DNA of 64,000 bases from JAPOUP01 sp965221405 (GCA_965221405.1 CBDCSE010000001.1:372001-436000), one strand, 5' to 3'; positions 8,479 to 18,378 are shown, numbered from the stretch's first letter. Numbers and translations are program-made. Notes: generated by a model from the sequence alone, not told the origin.

Positions 8479-8979
8479 TCAGCGGGTATCGACCGTGGAG
8501 TCGCACCAAGCGGCATAGGGCGGCTGGCTTTCCAGTCCTTCAACCGTGCGGGCCGGGCCACAGTTGGGGCCGGGCGCGAAGGTGGCGCGGTAGCCGCCAA
8601 ACCGGGCGATGGCAAGCAAGCCCGCGGGCGGGGTGGGGTTTTTCAAGTCCCAGCAGCGCTGCGCATTGGTAGGGCCTTTGAGACACAGCTTGCCCCAGAT
8701 GCGGACGGTGAACATGCCGGTGGCGGACTTCCATTCGCTTTCTTCATAGTATCGGCAGGCCGTGGCGACCCGCTGGCCGACGGTGTATTTGCCGCTCGCG
8801 TTGTGGAAGCCGACCAGCTTGATTGCCGGGGCCGGGATCCAGGTCCCGTCTTCCCAGCGCCCGCCGGAGCGCGAGCACCCCGATTGGTCGCCCACCCCGA
8901 AGGTGACCGTGGCCGGCCACGTGATGGCCTCGATTGTCAGGTCCCGGGTCTCGACATCACCGCTTCCAAGGACCACCAA
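8479..8979 (-). CDS. Hypothetical Cys-containing protein, probably 5'-damaged
   Basis: A 166-aa frame on the minus strand ends in AAWCDSTVDTR. It has six Cys (QSGCSRSG, TACRYY, KLCLKG, QRCWDL, PNCGPAR, AWCDST), aromatic-rich beta-type segments and no membrane span after the start. It reads like an exported protein. The open frame extends upstream of the TTG at 8979 for about 30 codons (ADIFHNGGGTSYSNPKAT) to a TGA near 9079, without an ATG or signal peptide, so the native start is probably lost by a frameshift. No family was recognised. It is next to phage-type genes and may be prophage cargo. Confidence 0.45.
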   Translation of the reverse strand: MVVLGSGDVETRDLTIEAITWPATVTFGVGDQSGCSRSGGRWEDGTWIPAPAIKLVGFHNASGKYTVGQRVATACRYYEESEWKSATGMFTVRIWGKLCLKGPTNAQRCWDLKNPTPPAGLLAIARFGGYRATFAPGPNCGPARTVEGLESQPPYAAWCDSTVDTR

Positions 8980-9335
8980 GGTGGCTTTGGGATTGCTGTA
9001 GCTGGTGCCGCCGCCGTTATGGAAGATGTCGGCGGCGTTTCTTGTTGCATTCGCGGAAGTAGGCAGCGTGGGAGGTCAAGGCGCAACTTTCAACTTTTCC
9101 AATTCAGCAACTTTCTTATCAAGATCAGAATGCAAAAAGGGCGACCGGACGGCCCTTGGGACGCCCGTCACGGCCGCCGTTGCGGAAAAAGCCCGCAAGC
9201 CCCTTCCTCCTGTCCGCTGCCCGTCACCGCGGCTTCAGCCGTCCTGGCTGGCGAACCCGTGAGACATGCACCGCGGCCTGTCGGGCAAAATCACGGTGGA
9301 TGCGCCGCCGGCCGGGCGCAGACCTGGCTGAACAG

Positions 9336-9761
9336 TCACCCGGACCCGTTCTCGGTCAGCGCACCGGCGTCACCCCTGAAATCGGCGTCGGGCAGGACGG
9401 ACCGCGGCTTGAACGTCACCCGGTGATGGAAGACGCTCACGTCCGCCCGGGCCAGCCGCTCCGCGAAATAGGTGACGTTGTCCGACAGGCCCAGGAAGTG
9501 CTTGCGGAACGGGTCGGGACCGGTCCGGCACGTCACCTCCAGCCGGGTCGTCTGGTCCTCGATGGCGCACCGCCCCTCGATGGCCAGCATGTGGCTGTCC
9601 GTTATGCCGTGGTGGAACACGATGCGCCTGTCAATCTCGAAACTGTCCGCCGCCTTGCTGAGGTTGCGTGACGCAACCCGCGCGTCGTCGCACCTGGAGC
9701 CCGTCGGCAGCATCACCGCCGCGGCGGCCAAGACGGCCCGCCTGACAGATGCCTGTCTCAT
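9336..9761 (-). CDS. Phage-type beta-sandwich lipoprotein
   Basis: The 141-aa product begins MRQASVRRAVLAAAAVML, a short signal segment, followed by a Cys in GSRC|DDARVASRNLS. The core RVASRNLSKAADSFEIDRR, IVFHHGITDSHML and KHFLGLSDNVTYFAERL is typical of a small lipoprotein family found in phages of proteobacteria and actinobacteria, where members have a beta-sandwich and a lipobox Cys. The residues before the Cys (T-G-S-R) are a poor lipobox, so lipidation is uncertain. It is isolated among other phage-like fragments, which suggests a decayed prophage. Confidence 0.62.
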   Translation of the reverse strand: MRQASVRRAVLAAAAVMLPTGSRCDDARVASRNLSKAADSFEIDRRIVFHHGITDSHMLAIEGRCAIEDQTTRLEVTCRTGPDPFRKHFLGLSDNVTYFAERLARADVSVFHHRVTFKPRSVLPDADFRGDAGALTENGSG

Positions 9762-10202
9762 GCTATGCGGCCTCCTTCCGCAACACTGTCATGCCACGTC
9801 CAGCCCGGCGGCTCAAGGGAGGCCGGCAAGGAATGGGGCTTGAGCGAACGGGCGATCACGCAGGACGTTCAGATGTAATCCGTTCTTCCATTCAACAGTT
9901 GAGCGCAGTCAGGTGCCCATTCGTCCGATCTCTCCGCCTCTGCGCCACGATGGGCGGACGGCGCACCCTGTCCGGAAGCGTGCCGGTGCGCAACCGGGGC
10001 GGCTACCTTCAGGCAAGCATATGTGGTGCGGCTTCGGGCACGACGGCAGGAAGCGCCTGCGACCTCCCCGGGAGTGTACAAGGCTCCAATGGCTCCCGAG
10101 CGACCTGATGGCTGCCGCAAAGGCAGGTATTCCAAAAGGTGCCGATCACGCAGTTCCCGGCCGCCACTCGCCTTCCCGAGGCCCGGCTGATAGCGGACCA
10201 TC
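9762..10202. other. Intergenic region without recognised gene
   Basis: I see no supported gene, RNA or repeat here. The last part must hold the promoter of the exporter gene at 10203, but no clear -35/-10 pair stands out. Confidence 0.5.
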
Positions 10203-11411
10203 ATGGAAGTGCCGCCAGAACCACGTTTGCGACTGCCCGAATTCGTTGCGCTCATGGGCGTCATGTTCGCGACGGTGGCGTTTTCCATAGACGCCATGCT
10301 CCCCGCGATGGGTGATATGGCGGAGGAACTCACACCTGAAGCGCCGCACAAGGCCCAACTCGTCATCACGCTGTTCGTTCTCGGCATGGGGCTTGGCACA
10401 ATGTTCACCGGCCCCCTATGCGACGCGTTCGGACGCAAGCCGGTGATTCTGGGAAGCGCGGCGATCTACATCGCTGCCTCGGCACTTGCCTGGGCAGCGG
10501 AAGCGCTTGAACTCATACTCGCCGCACGGCTGCTGCAGGGCCTCGCGGCAGCCGGTCCACGGGTTGCGGCCATGGCAATGATGCGTGACCTCTACAGCGG
10601 ACGTCAGATGGCCCAGGTGGTGTCCTTCGCCATGATCGTGTTCACACTGGTTCCGGCAATTGCGCCGTTGCTGGGAGCGGGAATAATCCGGATCGGTGGA
10701 TGGCGGGGAATCTTCGTTGCCTTTGTCGTGTTTTCTCTGATCAGCTGTGGATGGCTCGCCCTGCGCCAGCCCGAAACCCTCGCGCCGGAGCGCCGTCGAC
10801 CCTTCTCGGCTCGTTCCATGGCATCAGGAACCCTGGAAATCCTCCGGATCAGCCGTGTGCGGCTGTCGATCGCCGCGCTCGGATTCGTCTTCGGCATGCT
10901 CTTCTCGGTGATCGCCAACATACAGCCGATCTTTGATAAAGGTTTCGGACGAGCCGCGGAATTCCCATACTGGTTCGCCGCCATTGCCCTATTCAGCGGA
11001 ACAGCCAGTTTCCTGAACGCCCGAATCGTCACGCGGCTTGGCATGCGCAGGGTTATCGGTTACGCGCTTCTCGCCGCGCTGGTAACCGCCGGAATCCTCT
11101 CACTTGGCATCTACACCGAAAGTCTCGGCGCGGCTTACTTTCCTGCCTTTATCGTCTGCATGACCTCGGTTTTCTTCGTCGCCGGACTTACCATCGGAAA
11201 CCTCAACGCCCTGGGCATGGAACCGCTTGGGGATCTTGCCGGACTCGGGGTCTCCGTCATGGGTTCACTCGCCACCGTCGTCGCCGTCCCTATCGCCATC
11301 GCGGTCGGTTCCGCATTCGACGGCACCCCCCTGCCACTTGCCGTCGGTATCTGCCTCTGCGCCGCCCTCGCCCTTGCCCTGACGCTGGTCATCGAGGAGT
11401 CCACCAACTGA
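10203..11411 (+). CDS. Bcr/CflA-type MFS multidrug exporter
   Basis: The 402-aa protein has twelve hydrophobic segments. Motif A lies between TM2 and TM3 (TGPLCDAFGRKPVILGS), and R-L-L-Q-G-L-A-A-A-G-P-R in TM4 is the motif B region seen in drug:H+ antiporters. The N-terminus (LPEFVALMGVMFATVAFSID) and the sequence SLGxAxxGPLxDRFGRRP-like loop fit the Bcr/CflA group, which export bicyclomycin, chloramphenicol or sulfonamides in other bacteria. The ribosome-binding site is weak. The 3' end converges on mfd and overlaps its frame by 147 bp. Substrate is unknown. Confidence 0.88.
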   Translation: MEVPPEPRLRLPEFVALMGVMFATVAFSIDAMLPAMGDMAEELTPEAPHKAQLVITLFVLGMGLGTMFTGPLCDAFGRKPVILGSAAIYIAASALAWAAEALELILAARLLQGLAAAGPRVAAMAMMRDLYSGRQMAQVVSFAMIVFTLVPAIAPLLGAGIIRIGGWRGIFVAFVVFSLISCGWLALRQPETLAPERRRPFSARSMASGTLEILRISRVRLSIAALGFVFGMLFSVIANIQPIFDKGFGRAAEFPYWFAAIALFSGTASFLNARIVTRLGMRRVIGYALLAALVTAGILSLGIYTESLGAAYFPAFIVCMTSVFFVAGLTIGNLNALGMEPLGDLAGLGVSVMGSLATVVAVPIAIAVGSAFDGTPLPLAVGICLCAALALALTLVIEESTN

Positions 11412-14400
11412 TCGGCTGTCCCCCACGAGTCCCGCCAGCTCCCGGGCTGTCGCGAAAGCTCCCCTGATCCGGTCAGCGGTCTTTTTCCAGTCACACCGCA
11501 GCGCGACTTTCGTGCCGCGGAACGTTGCCTGCCCGTTCCGGGACTGCAGGAAAGCCGCCAGTCCCGCCGGGTTCGCGAACTGATCGTTGTGGAACCGGAT
11601 CGTCGCGCCCAGCGGGCCTGCATCCAGCCGTACGATACCGGCGCGCCTGCACATATATTTTATGCGGACGATCCAGAGAAGCATATTGACCTCTCTTGGA
11701 AGCTTGCCGAAACGGTCTATCAGTTCCGCCGCGAATCCTTCGACCTCAACCTTGGAACCCAGCCCAGAAAGCCGTCGGTAAAGTCCGAGCCGGACGCCCA
11801 GGTCAGGCACGTAACTCTCCGGAATAAGAACAGGAACGCCGAGATTGATCTCCGGTGACCATTGCCCGTCGCTTTCCGGAAGACCGTCGGTTTCACCTGA
11901 CCTGATACGGGCTATCGCCTCCTCAAGCATTGACTGGTATAGCTCGTAACCCACCTCATGGATATGGCCGGATTGCTCACCGCCCAGGAGGTTTCCCGCA
12001 CCACGGATATCGAGATCCCTGCTTGCCAGGGAAAAACCCGCTCCAAGCGAATCGAGCGAACTAAGCACCCGCAGCCGACGCTCGGCGTCTGGCGTCAGTC
12101 CCCGGCCGGGTCGGGTGGTCAGGTACGCGTAGGCCCGCGTCTTCGACCTGCCGACCCGACCGCGGATCTGGTAGATCTGCGCAAGTCCGAAACGGTCCAC
12201 CCTATCCACCACGACAGTGTTCGCCGTAGGAATATCGAGACCGGACTCAACGATGGTCGTCGACACGAGTACATCGTATTTTCCGTCGTAGAACGCGTTC
12301 ATCGTGTCATCAAGCTGCCGCGACGGCATTCCACTATGCGCGGTTACGAAACTCACCTCCGGAATCCGGTCGGTGAGAAACTCCTCGATTCGCCGGATGT
12401 CGCTGATGCGCGGAACTATGTAGAAGGATTGTCCGCCCCTATAGCGTTCCCGGAGCAGCGCCTCGCGAATCGTCACCGCATCGAATTCGCTGACATAGGT
12501 GCGGATGGACAGGCGGTCGACGGGCGGTGTGCCGATGAGCGATAGATCCCGGACGCCCGTCAGGGAAAGCTGCAATGTGCGGGGGATCGGCGTGGCCGTA
12601 AGCGTGAGCACATGGATATCCGAACCCAGTTCCTTAAGCCGCTCCTTGTGCGTGACCCCGAACCGCTGCTCCTCGTCGATGACCAACAGTCCCAGCGCAT
12701 TGAAGCGCACGGATCTGGACAGAAGCGCATGGGTTCCGATGACGAGATCCACACTACCCTCGCTGAGCCCGGCGCGCACGCTATCCGCCTCATCGGTGGA
12801 AACGAAGCGCGACAGATGCCGGACCTTGACGGGGAAACCGCGGAAGCGTTCGGAAAATGTCTGGAAATGCTGTCTCGCGAGCAGTGTTGTCGGTACGATG
12901 ATGGCGACCTGACGCCCGGACATCGCGGCGACGAACGCCGCCCGCAGCGCCACCTCTGTCTTGCCGAAGCCGACATCACCGCAGATGAGTCGATCCATGG
13001 GCTTTCCGGCCGCCAGATCCCGCAATACGTCATCGACGGCGCACAGCTGGTCTTCGGTCTCAACGTAGGGAAACCTCGCGTTGAACGCGTCCCAGACTCC
13101 TTCGGGCGGCTCCAGAACGGGGGCATCCCGCAGGTGTCTTTCCGCGGCGATCCGGATGAGTTTTTCGGCAAGATCGCCGATGCGGCTCTTCAGCCGCGCC
13201 TTTCTTGCCTGCCAGGCCACAGCGCCAAGGCGATCGAGGGAACCTCCCTCTTCCCGACCGTAGCGGCTGAGTAACTCTATGTTCTCGACCGGAAGGTAAA
13301 GCCTCGTACCGCCCGCATATTCGAGGGCCAGGCATTCATGTGCCGCTCCCAGCACATCGACGATACCAAGTCCGGTAAAGCGACCTATACCGTGCTCCAC
13401 ATGGACAACCAGCTCTCCGGGGGTGAGTGACCGTGCCTCCGTCAGGAAATTCTCGGCTCGGCGCTTCGTTTTCGGCGTCCGGATCAGACGGTCGCCAAGA
13501 ATGTCCTGTTCGGCAATTACGGTGAGACCGGGAATCTCGAATCCCGATTCCAGAGGCCAGACAGCCGTTGCGCAGACACCCTGACCGTTCAGGTCCGAAT
13601 GACGCTGGATGACATGGGCGCTGATGTCCAGCTCCCGTTCCTCCAGTAGATGTCCCAGCCGCTCGGCCGCGCCCTCCGAATTGGCCGCCAGCACAACGTC
13701 TCCCTTGGTGAGACCCGCCGATATGTGGTCCGCGACGGCCTGAAAAAGATCGCTGCTGGACGAGGACCGCTCCAGCGCGAACACACGCCCGACCCGGCCC
13801 TCGGCATCGACAACCCCGGGACCGGTTGGCAGTGGTAGCTGACTGAACTGAACCACACGCCGTTCCTTCAGAGCCGCGTTCCAGCAGCTGTCGTCAACAT
13901 AGAGCCTGTCCGGCGGGCAGGGCTTGTAGACCGTATCGAACCGTTTCCCGGTCTCCAGGGCCTGCACGCGCGTGGCATACTGCTCGAGGATTCCATCCCA
14001 GCGGGTGAGCCGTGCCGCCGTCACCTGATCGTCAAGACAGACGGTTGTGCCGGGCAGATATGCGAACAGCGACACCAGCCGATCGTGGAAGAACGGTAGC
14101 CAGTGTTCGAGTCCGGCGTACTTGCGTCGCTCGCTGACCGCCTCGTAGAGTGGGTCGGCCGCGCTTGCGGCCCCGAATTCGATTCGGTAATTCTGGCGAA
14201 ACAGGGTGATCGCCCTGTCATCGAGAATCACTTCCGAAACGGGTGCCAGTTCCACGGTGGAAAGTTTCTCCGTCGTGCGTTGGCTTGCCGGGTCAAACCG
14301 CCGGGCCTGATCGAGCACATCGCCGAAAAAGTCGAGCCGAATCGGTTCGTCCCTACCCGGCGGAAAGATGTCGATGATCCCGCCCCGTATGGCATAATCA

Positions 14401-14858
14401 CCGGGTTCGGTCACCGTGGGGGCTCTCGCGAACCCCATACGCGTGAGAAAGTCCCGCAGCGCGTGCTCATCCACCCGGTGGCCCACCGTTGCGGAAAAAG
14501 TCGATTCGCGAAGCAGTTCGGGTTGCGGCACTTTTTGGGACGCGGCATTGAGTGTCGTCAGAAGGACAAACGTCTCCGGGACGTCCCTTGCCAGCGCTGC
14601 CAGCGTTGCCATGCGCGCCGCCGAAACACCGGCGTTGGGCGAAATACGGTCATAGGGAAGGCAGTCCCAGCCGGGAAATGTCAGAACAGGAATATCCGGT
14701 GCGAAGAACCGCAGAGCCGACCGCATCGCCTCCAGACGTCGGTCATCACGGCAAACATGGATCACGGCGGAACCCGCCCGCGAGAGTTCCTCGACCAGCA
14801 GTCTGGCGTCAAAGCCTTCCGGCGCACCGCCTACGGTGATGTGGTCAGTCTTCGGCAT
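11265..14858 (-). CDS. mfd: Transcription-repair coupling factor Mfd
   Basis: Mfd removes RNA polymerase stalled at DNA lesions and recruits UvrA. From N to C: a UvrB-like module (FPGWDCLPYDRISPN), the RNA-polymerase-interacting CarD-like domain (PGELVVHVEHGIGRFTGL) near residue 490, helicase motifs GDVGFGKTEVALR (Walker A), VIDEEQRFGV, TATPIPRTLQ, GRVGRSKTRAYAYL, the TRG motif (GAGNLLGGEQSGHIHEVGYE) and a C-terminal UvrA-gate domain. The ATG at 14858 follows AGGTGGGA and is preferred over the GTG at 14870. The length of 1197 aa is about 40-50 longer than usual: after ATARELAGLV the last residues are Gly/Asp-rich and are the antisense of the exporter gene, so the native stop seems lost. Confidence 0.96.
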   Translation of the reverse strand: MPKTDHITVGGAPEGFDARLLVEELSRAGSAVIHVCRDDRRLEAMRSALRFFAPDIPVLTFPGWDCLPYDRISPNAGVSAARMATLAALARDVPETFVLLTTLNAASQKVPQPELLRESTFSATVGHRVDEHALRDFLTRMGFARAPTVTEPGDYAIRGGIIDIFPPGRDEPIRLDFFGDVLDQARRFDPASQRTTEKLSTVELAPVSEVILDDRAITLFRQNYRIEFGAASAADPLYEAVSERRKYAGLEHWLPFFHDRLVSLFAYLPGTTVCLDDQVTAARLTRWDGILEQYATRVQALETGKRFDTVYKPCPPDRLYVDDSCWNAALKERRVVQFSQLPLPTGPGVVDAEGRVGRVFALERSSSSSDLFQAVADHISAGLTKGDVVLAANSEGAAERLGHLLEERELDISAHVIQRHSDLNGQGVCATAVWPLESGFEIPGLTVIAEQDILGDRLIRTPKTKRRAENFLTEARSLTPGELVVHVEHGIGRFTGLGIVDVLGAAHECLALEYAGGTRLYLPVENIELLSRYGREEGGSLDRLGAVAWQARKARLKSRIGDLAEKLIRIAAERHLRDAPVLEPPEGVWDAFNARFPYVETEDQLCAVDDVLRDLAAGKPMDRLICGDVGFGKTEVALRAAFVAAMSGRQVAIIVPTTLLARQHFQTFSERFRGFPVKVRHLSRFVSTDEADSVRAGLSEGSVDLVIGTHALLSRSVRFNALGLLVIDEEQRFGVTHKERLKELGSDIHVLTLTATPIPRTLQLSLTGVRDLSLIGTPPVDRLSIRTYVSEFDAVTIREALLRERYRGGQSFYIVPRISDIRRIEEFLTDRIPEVSFVTAHSGMPSRQLDDTMNAFYDGKYDVLVSTTIVESGLDIPTANTVVVDRVDRFGLAQIYQIRGRVGRSKTRAYAYLTTRPGRGLTPDAERRLRVLSSLDSLGAGFSLASRDLDIRGAGNLLGGEQSGHIHEVGYELYQSMLEEAIARIRSGETDGLPESDGQWSPEINLGVPVLIPESYVPDLGVRLGLYRRLSGLGSKVEVEGFAAELIDRFGKLPREVNMLLWIVRIKYMCRRAGIVRLDAGPLGATIRFHNDQFANPAGLAAFLQSRNGQATFRGTKVALRCDWKKTADRIRGAFATARELAGLVGDSRSVGGLLDDQRQGKGEGGAEADTDGKWQGGAVECGTDRDGDRDGDDGGE

Positions 14859-14891
14859 GGACAGTCCCACCTAAAGCGCCGTGAAGGCGAG

Positions 14892-15419
14892 TCAACCGCC
14901 GATTGCCGCCGTCGCGAAGATCGCCCGTAGGCCGACCACGACGCTCGCCAGCGCTGAAAGCAGGCCGACCAGCTGGACACAGTTTCTCTGACGCCAAATA
15001 TGCTCTATCAGCTGTTTGCCGGTCGGCGCCTCGGAATCGATCCGGGCGGCGGTCACCATTTCGAGGATGCCCCAAAACGCGGCCGGAAAGGCCAGCAGGA
15101 ACATGGCCTGCGCGAGTTCCACCCCGTAGAGGAAGCCGGTCAAGCCAAGACCGCTTAATACCGCACAGACCAATGCGACGATCCAGGTTCCCGACTTACG
15201 GCCTACATGACTAAGGTAACGGGCGCGGATATGAACGAGATCCTCAAGATCCTTCAGCGCCTGGACGTCATTTCGGACGGCGCGCCGCATTATGCCGATA
15301 GGAACACCGAACACCCTCAGCCCCATCGCGAACCAGAGCGCCAGCACTACGATCCAGAACCACAGGCTCGAGAACGAGCGGGTGTCGATGAGAGCGAATA
15401 CGATCTCACGCCAGTCCAA
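14892..15419 (-). CDS. Conserved membrane protein ('component of SufBCD complex' family)
   Basis: The 175-aa protein has four hydrophobic segments: one near residues 17-37 (FWIVVLALWFAMGLRVF), two at about 78-115 (TWIVALVCAVLSGLGLTGFL and a following AMFLLAFPAAFWGIL) and one at the C-terminus (LVGLLSALASVVVGLRAIF). The start MDWREIVFALIDTRSFSSLW and the GVELAQAxFLLA segment match a family that is widespread in Rhodobacterales and is often labelled 'component of SufBCD complex', a name without clear experimental basis. It lies 33 bp upstream of the mfd start on the same strand and may be co-transcribed with it. Function is unknown. Confidence 0.7.
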   Translation of the reverse strand: MDWREIVFALIDTRSFSSLWFWIVVLALWFAMGLRVFGVPIGIMRRAVRNDVQALKDLEDLVHIRARYLSHVGRKSGTWIVALVCAVLSGLGLTGFLYGVELAQAMFLLAFPAAFWGILEMVTAARIDSEAPTGKQLIEHIWRQRNCVQLVGLLSALASVVVGLRAIFATAAIGG

Positions 15420-15917
15420 AAGAGCCCTGCCTCCCTAACGAATTAAGGTGTGGTACACCGCGGCGAAACCGGGAACGAACAATTACCAGAGCGTTACGGT
15501 CCTGGCCACCGGATTCGGTATCCGGAGGCCGCCGTCAGGGAAAACCGGCGGCACTGGGTAGCCGGGTACCGATCGGTCGTCCTGATGCAGGAATGCTTTC
15601 CCAAGTAAGGCTAGGTCCCTCAGCCGCAAAGCCCTCCGTGGATTTGCGGGACCGCTACCGGGTGGCCCCGGAATGGCTTGCCGAGCCCCGCGGCGCCGTC
15701 GACCGTGTCAAGGCCAAGACCGAGGACAACGTAGATCTCGTGGGGTCCCGGTGTCACGACCGTCCTTTCCGGGCGAGTGACCGACTCCTCGCCCGGAACG
15801 ACCGCCGGTTGACACGTGGCCGGACAGACGGAAATCGCAGGGCGCTGCCCTGAGTGGTGGAAATGGACCTTCACCTTCGGTAGCTAAAGCCATCGAGGAA
15901 TCAACGGGATCAACGTC
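15420..15917. other. Intergenic region without recognised gene
   Basis: The region separates two divergent transcripts (membrane protein on the minus strand, hemB on the plus strand) and should contain both promoters. No gene, RNA or repeat was recognised. Confidence 0.5.
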
Positions 15918-16928
15918 ATGCAACCACATCAACCCGCCCCATTTCCCACCGCGCGGTTCCGCCGAATGCGCGGATCGCCGTCGCTTCGTTCGCTCGCGCG
16001 GGAATCCACTCTGAGTGCTGATGACCTGATCTGGCCGGTTTTCGTGATGGACGGCATCAATTCGGAAACCCCGGTACCTTCCATGCCGGGCGTCGGCAGG
16101 TTGACGGTCGACCGTGCCGTGGCGGCCGCCGAAACCGCCGCGGAACTCGGAATTTCCGCGATCTGCGTTTTTCCCTACACCGACCCCGACCTGAAATCCG
16201 AACTCTGCGAGGAGGCGTGGAATCCGGATAACCTCTCCAACCGTGCGGCGCGGGCGATCAAGAACGCGGTTCCTGAAATCGCGGTGATGACGGATATCGC
16301 GCTGGATCCGTACAACGTGCATGGCCATGACGGCATTGTCCGTGACGGTCTGGTCCTGAATGACGAGACCGTCGAGGCGCTCGTGCGAATGGCGCTGTCG
16401 CAGGCGGAGGCGGGTTCGGACATTCTGGGACCCTCCGACATGATGGACGGGCGGATAGGCGCGATTCGATCGGCACTGGAAACCGCCGGGCACGCCAACG
16501 TCGCGATCCTTAGCTATGCGGCAAAGTATTCGAGCGCGTTCTACGGTCCATTCAGGGACGCTGTGGGCGCGGGTGGAGCTCTCATCGGGGACAAGAACAC
16601 CTATCAGATGGATCCGGGGAACTCCGATGAGGCCCTGCGGCTCGTCGCACGCGACCTTGCCGAAGGCGCCGACATGGTGATGGTCAAGCCCGGCCTTCCC
16701 TATCTTGATATCGTGCGAAGGGTCAAGGAAACCTTCGGGGTGCCGACGTTCGCCTATCAGGTGAGCGGCGAATACGCGATGCTTAAGCAGGCGGGCCTCA
16801 ACGGCTGGATCGATGGCCACAGGGCGATGATGGAAAGTCTTCTCGCCTTCAGGCGCGCGGGTTGCGACGGAATTCTGACATACTTCGCACCTGAAGCTGC
16901 AAGGGCGCTCCGCGTCGTTAAAGGGTAA
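15918..16928 (+). CDS. hemB: Delta-aminolevulinic acid dehydratase (porphobilinogen synthase)
   Basis: HemB joins two 5-aminolevulinate molecules to porphobilinogen in haem, bacteriochlorophyll and cobalamin synthesis. The 336-aa sequence has both Schiff-base lysines: K203 in SYAAKYSSAFYGP and K257 in MVMVKPGLPY. The metal-site loop reads TDIALDPYNVHGHDG, with Asp and Ala in place of the three Zn-binding Cys, so this is the Mg/K-dependent, Zn-independent type known from Rhodobacter and Pseudomonas. The allosteric region RGSPSLRSLARESTL is conserved. It is monocistronic, with a hairpin 45 bp after the stop. Confidence 0.97.
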   Translation: MQPHQPAPFPTARFRRMRGSPSLRSLARESTLSADDLIWPVFVMDGINSETPVPSMPGVGRLTVDRAVAAAETAAELGISAICVFPYTDPDLKSELCEEAWNPDNLSNRAARAIKNAVPEIAVMTDIALDPYNVHGHDGIVRDGLVLNDETVEALVRMALSQAEAGSDILGPSDMMDGRIGAIRSALETAGHANVAILSYAAKYSSAFYGPFRDAVGAGGALIGDKNTYQMDPGNSDEALRLVARDLAEGADMVMVKPGLPYLDIVRRVKETFGVPTFAYQVSGEYAMLKQAGLNGWIDGHRAMMESLLAFRRAGCDGILTYFAPEAARALRVVKG

Positions 16929-17340
16929 CTGCCGCGGTAGAGGGTCAACTGGGCTCCGAAGTCACCAAACCTTTTCTCCGCCGGTCGGTCCCGGAGAAAC
17001 ACCTAGGTGCGCTCAATCGTCGTCCCGCCTGTCGTTGGCGATGGCAAGGACTGCCCGGTCGCAAGGACCATACGAGAGCCTCTGCGCGCCTGATGCCCCA
17101 TGTGTACCAGGCGCGGTCCCTCAGTTCACTGACCCTTACAAGCGGACGCCGTGAGGAACCTGAGCAATAACAGTCAGCTCATCTACTCGACGGCGTCGCT
17201 GACCGGTCTCCGGGGGGTGTGTCCCGGTGCGAACGGGCTTGGCGAAGGTCTTGCCGGGAATTCGACCTGCTCCCCAAAATTTTCCTTTCAGCAGTCGCCG
17301 TTGGCCGCAGGGTCTATCACATCAAAACACGACGCCTGCG
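16929..17340. other. Intergenic region downstream of hemB
   Basis: Apart from the hairpin at 16973-16999, nothing was recognised. It leads into the mobile-element graveyard that begins with a resolvase fragment. Confidence 0.5.
16973..16999 (+). terminator. Terminator-like hairpin after hemB
   Basis: Perfect 8-bp arms TTTCTCCG and CGGAGAAA flank an 11-nt loop, 45 bp after the hemB stop. There is no U run on the plus strand after the stem, so it may act as an mRNA 3'-end stabiliser instead. Confidence 0.45.
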
Positions 17341-17554
17341 ACTGACGTAAGCGTGGAACCCTGCCGGCCCACTGGCGTGTCGTGCCGGAGATGACATTCT
17401 CGAAGATGCGGACCGCTCCGGCCTCCCGCAGACGGTCGCGCTGGGCATCGAGCCCCTGGCCGGCCGTCGAAACGCGGGCATGGCCGAGGAGCCTCCCAAC
17501 GGAACCGGGGTCCGGATCCATCCCGAAAACGGTCGATTGCGGACACCCCCTCAC
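17341..17554 (-). pseudogene. Serine resolvase/invertase N-terminal fragment
   Basis: The minus-strand frame gives GRLLGHARVSTAGQGLDAQR, DRLREAGAVRIFENVISGTT, which is the N-terminal catalytic start of serine recombinases (family: xLIGYARVSTxxQxLDxQxxAL). The catalytic Ser is in ARVS. After RQWAG the homology stops and the frame runs into unrelated sequence, so only about 60 residues of the catalytic domain remain. No DNA-binding domain is found. It abuts the pRiA4b ORF-3-like pseudogene. Confidence 0.6.
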
Positions 17555-18223
17555 AATTGCTGATGCATGAATGCACGGTGGTCACCGGCCCGGAACCGGC
17601 GGTTCACAGACCGACGGGAAAATGTCTCTCCCACATAGGGCCCCCGCGCCACGACACGCTGCAGGGCCGCTTCCACGTCATCGGTCAGCACATCCCGGCT
17701 CGTCACGCCGGTTGTCTTCCGCACGGTCAGATCGCTGAGCCATGCGACCATCGTCCCCAGATCCTCTCAGGCCGCAAACCCCTGCGCTTCGTCACGCCGT
17801 GCCCGATAGCCCGTGACCCTCCGCACTCCTCAGGCGGACAGGGCCGGGATCCCCCAGTACACTGGGGCACAGATGGGCGGGTCCCCGCCGGGACGATCGT
17901 CTCCATCCGGATCTCATGCGCCCAATAATCGCCCATGTCATAGATATAGGAAAACCGATCCCTCGCACGAAACCCGAAATCCCGGAGGGCGACATCTGGA
18001 CTCGCCACATGCAACGCAAACGCCCCGTACTGGACCGTGGACCGCATAAATCTCAAAGGCATATAGGTGGAGGCCCTCCCAGCCCATGGCCACTGGCCAC
18101 CTGAAGAATACCATGCAACTCCCGCAGGATCTTCGACTCCAGGACCCGCACCCGCCGCCAGATCATCGGGCTGATTCCGATAAGACGAACCTTCAACTGA
18201 TAAATCTGTGGAGCCTCCGACAT
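17551..18223 (-). pseudogene. Plasmid pRiA4b ORF-3 family protein, frameshifted
   Basis: From the ATG at 18223 the frame reads MSEAPQIYQLKVRLIGISPM, IWRRVRVLESKILRELHGIL, the typical start of the family. After a shift near 18090 a second frame gives MGWEGLHLYAFEIYAV, and a third frame from about 18040 gives VQYGAFALHVASPDVALRDF, DRFSYIYDMGDYWAHEIRM, and the Cys pair CTGGSRPCPPEECGG. The C-terminus is reached in yet another frame ending at 17551. At least three indels therefore break it. The family is common in plasmids and mobile islands; its function is unknown. Confidence 0.66.
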
Positions 18224-18378
18224 GCGTGACTTCTGGCACCCTCACAGATCAAATGCAATTGCCCCACACTTTGCGTTACTCCCTTATAGTCGCAACCAAT
18301 GTGGGCTGAAATCAGCCAATGATTGCAAGCCGTTACAGCTACCACGGGGGTGTGGGTGTGTCCGTCATGGGGTCCTCC

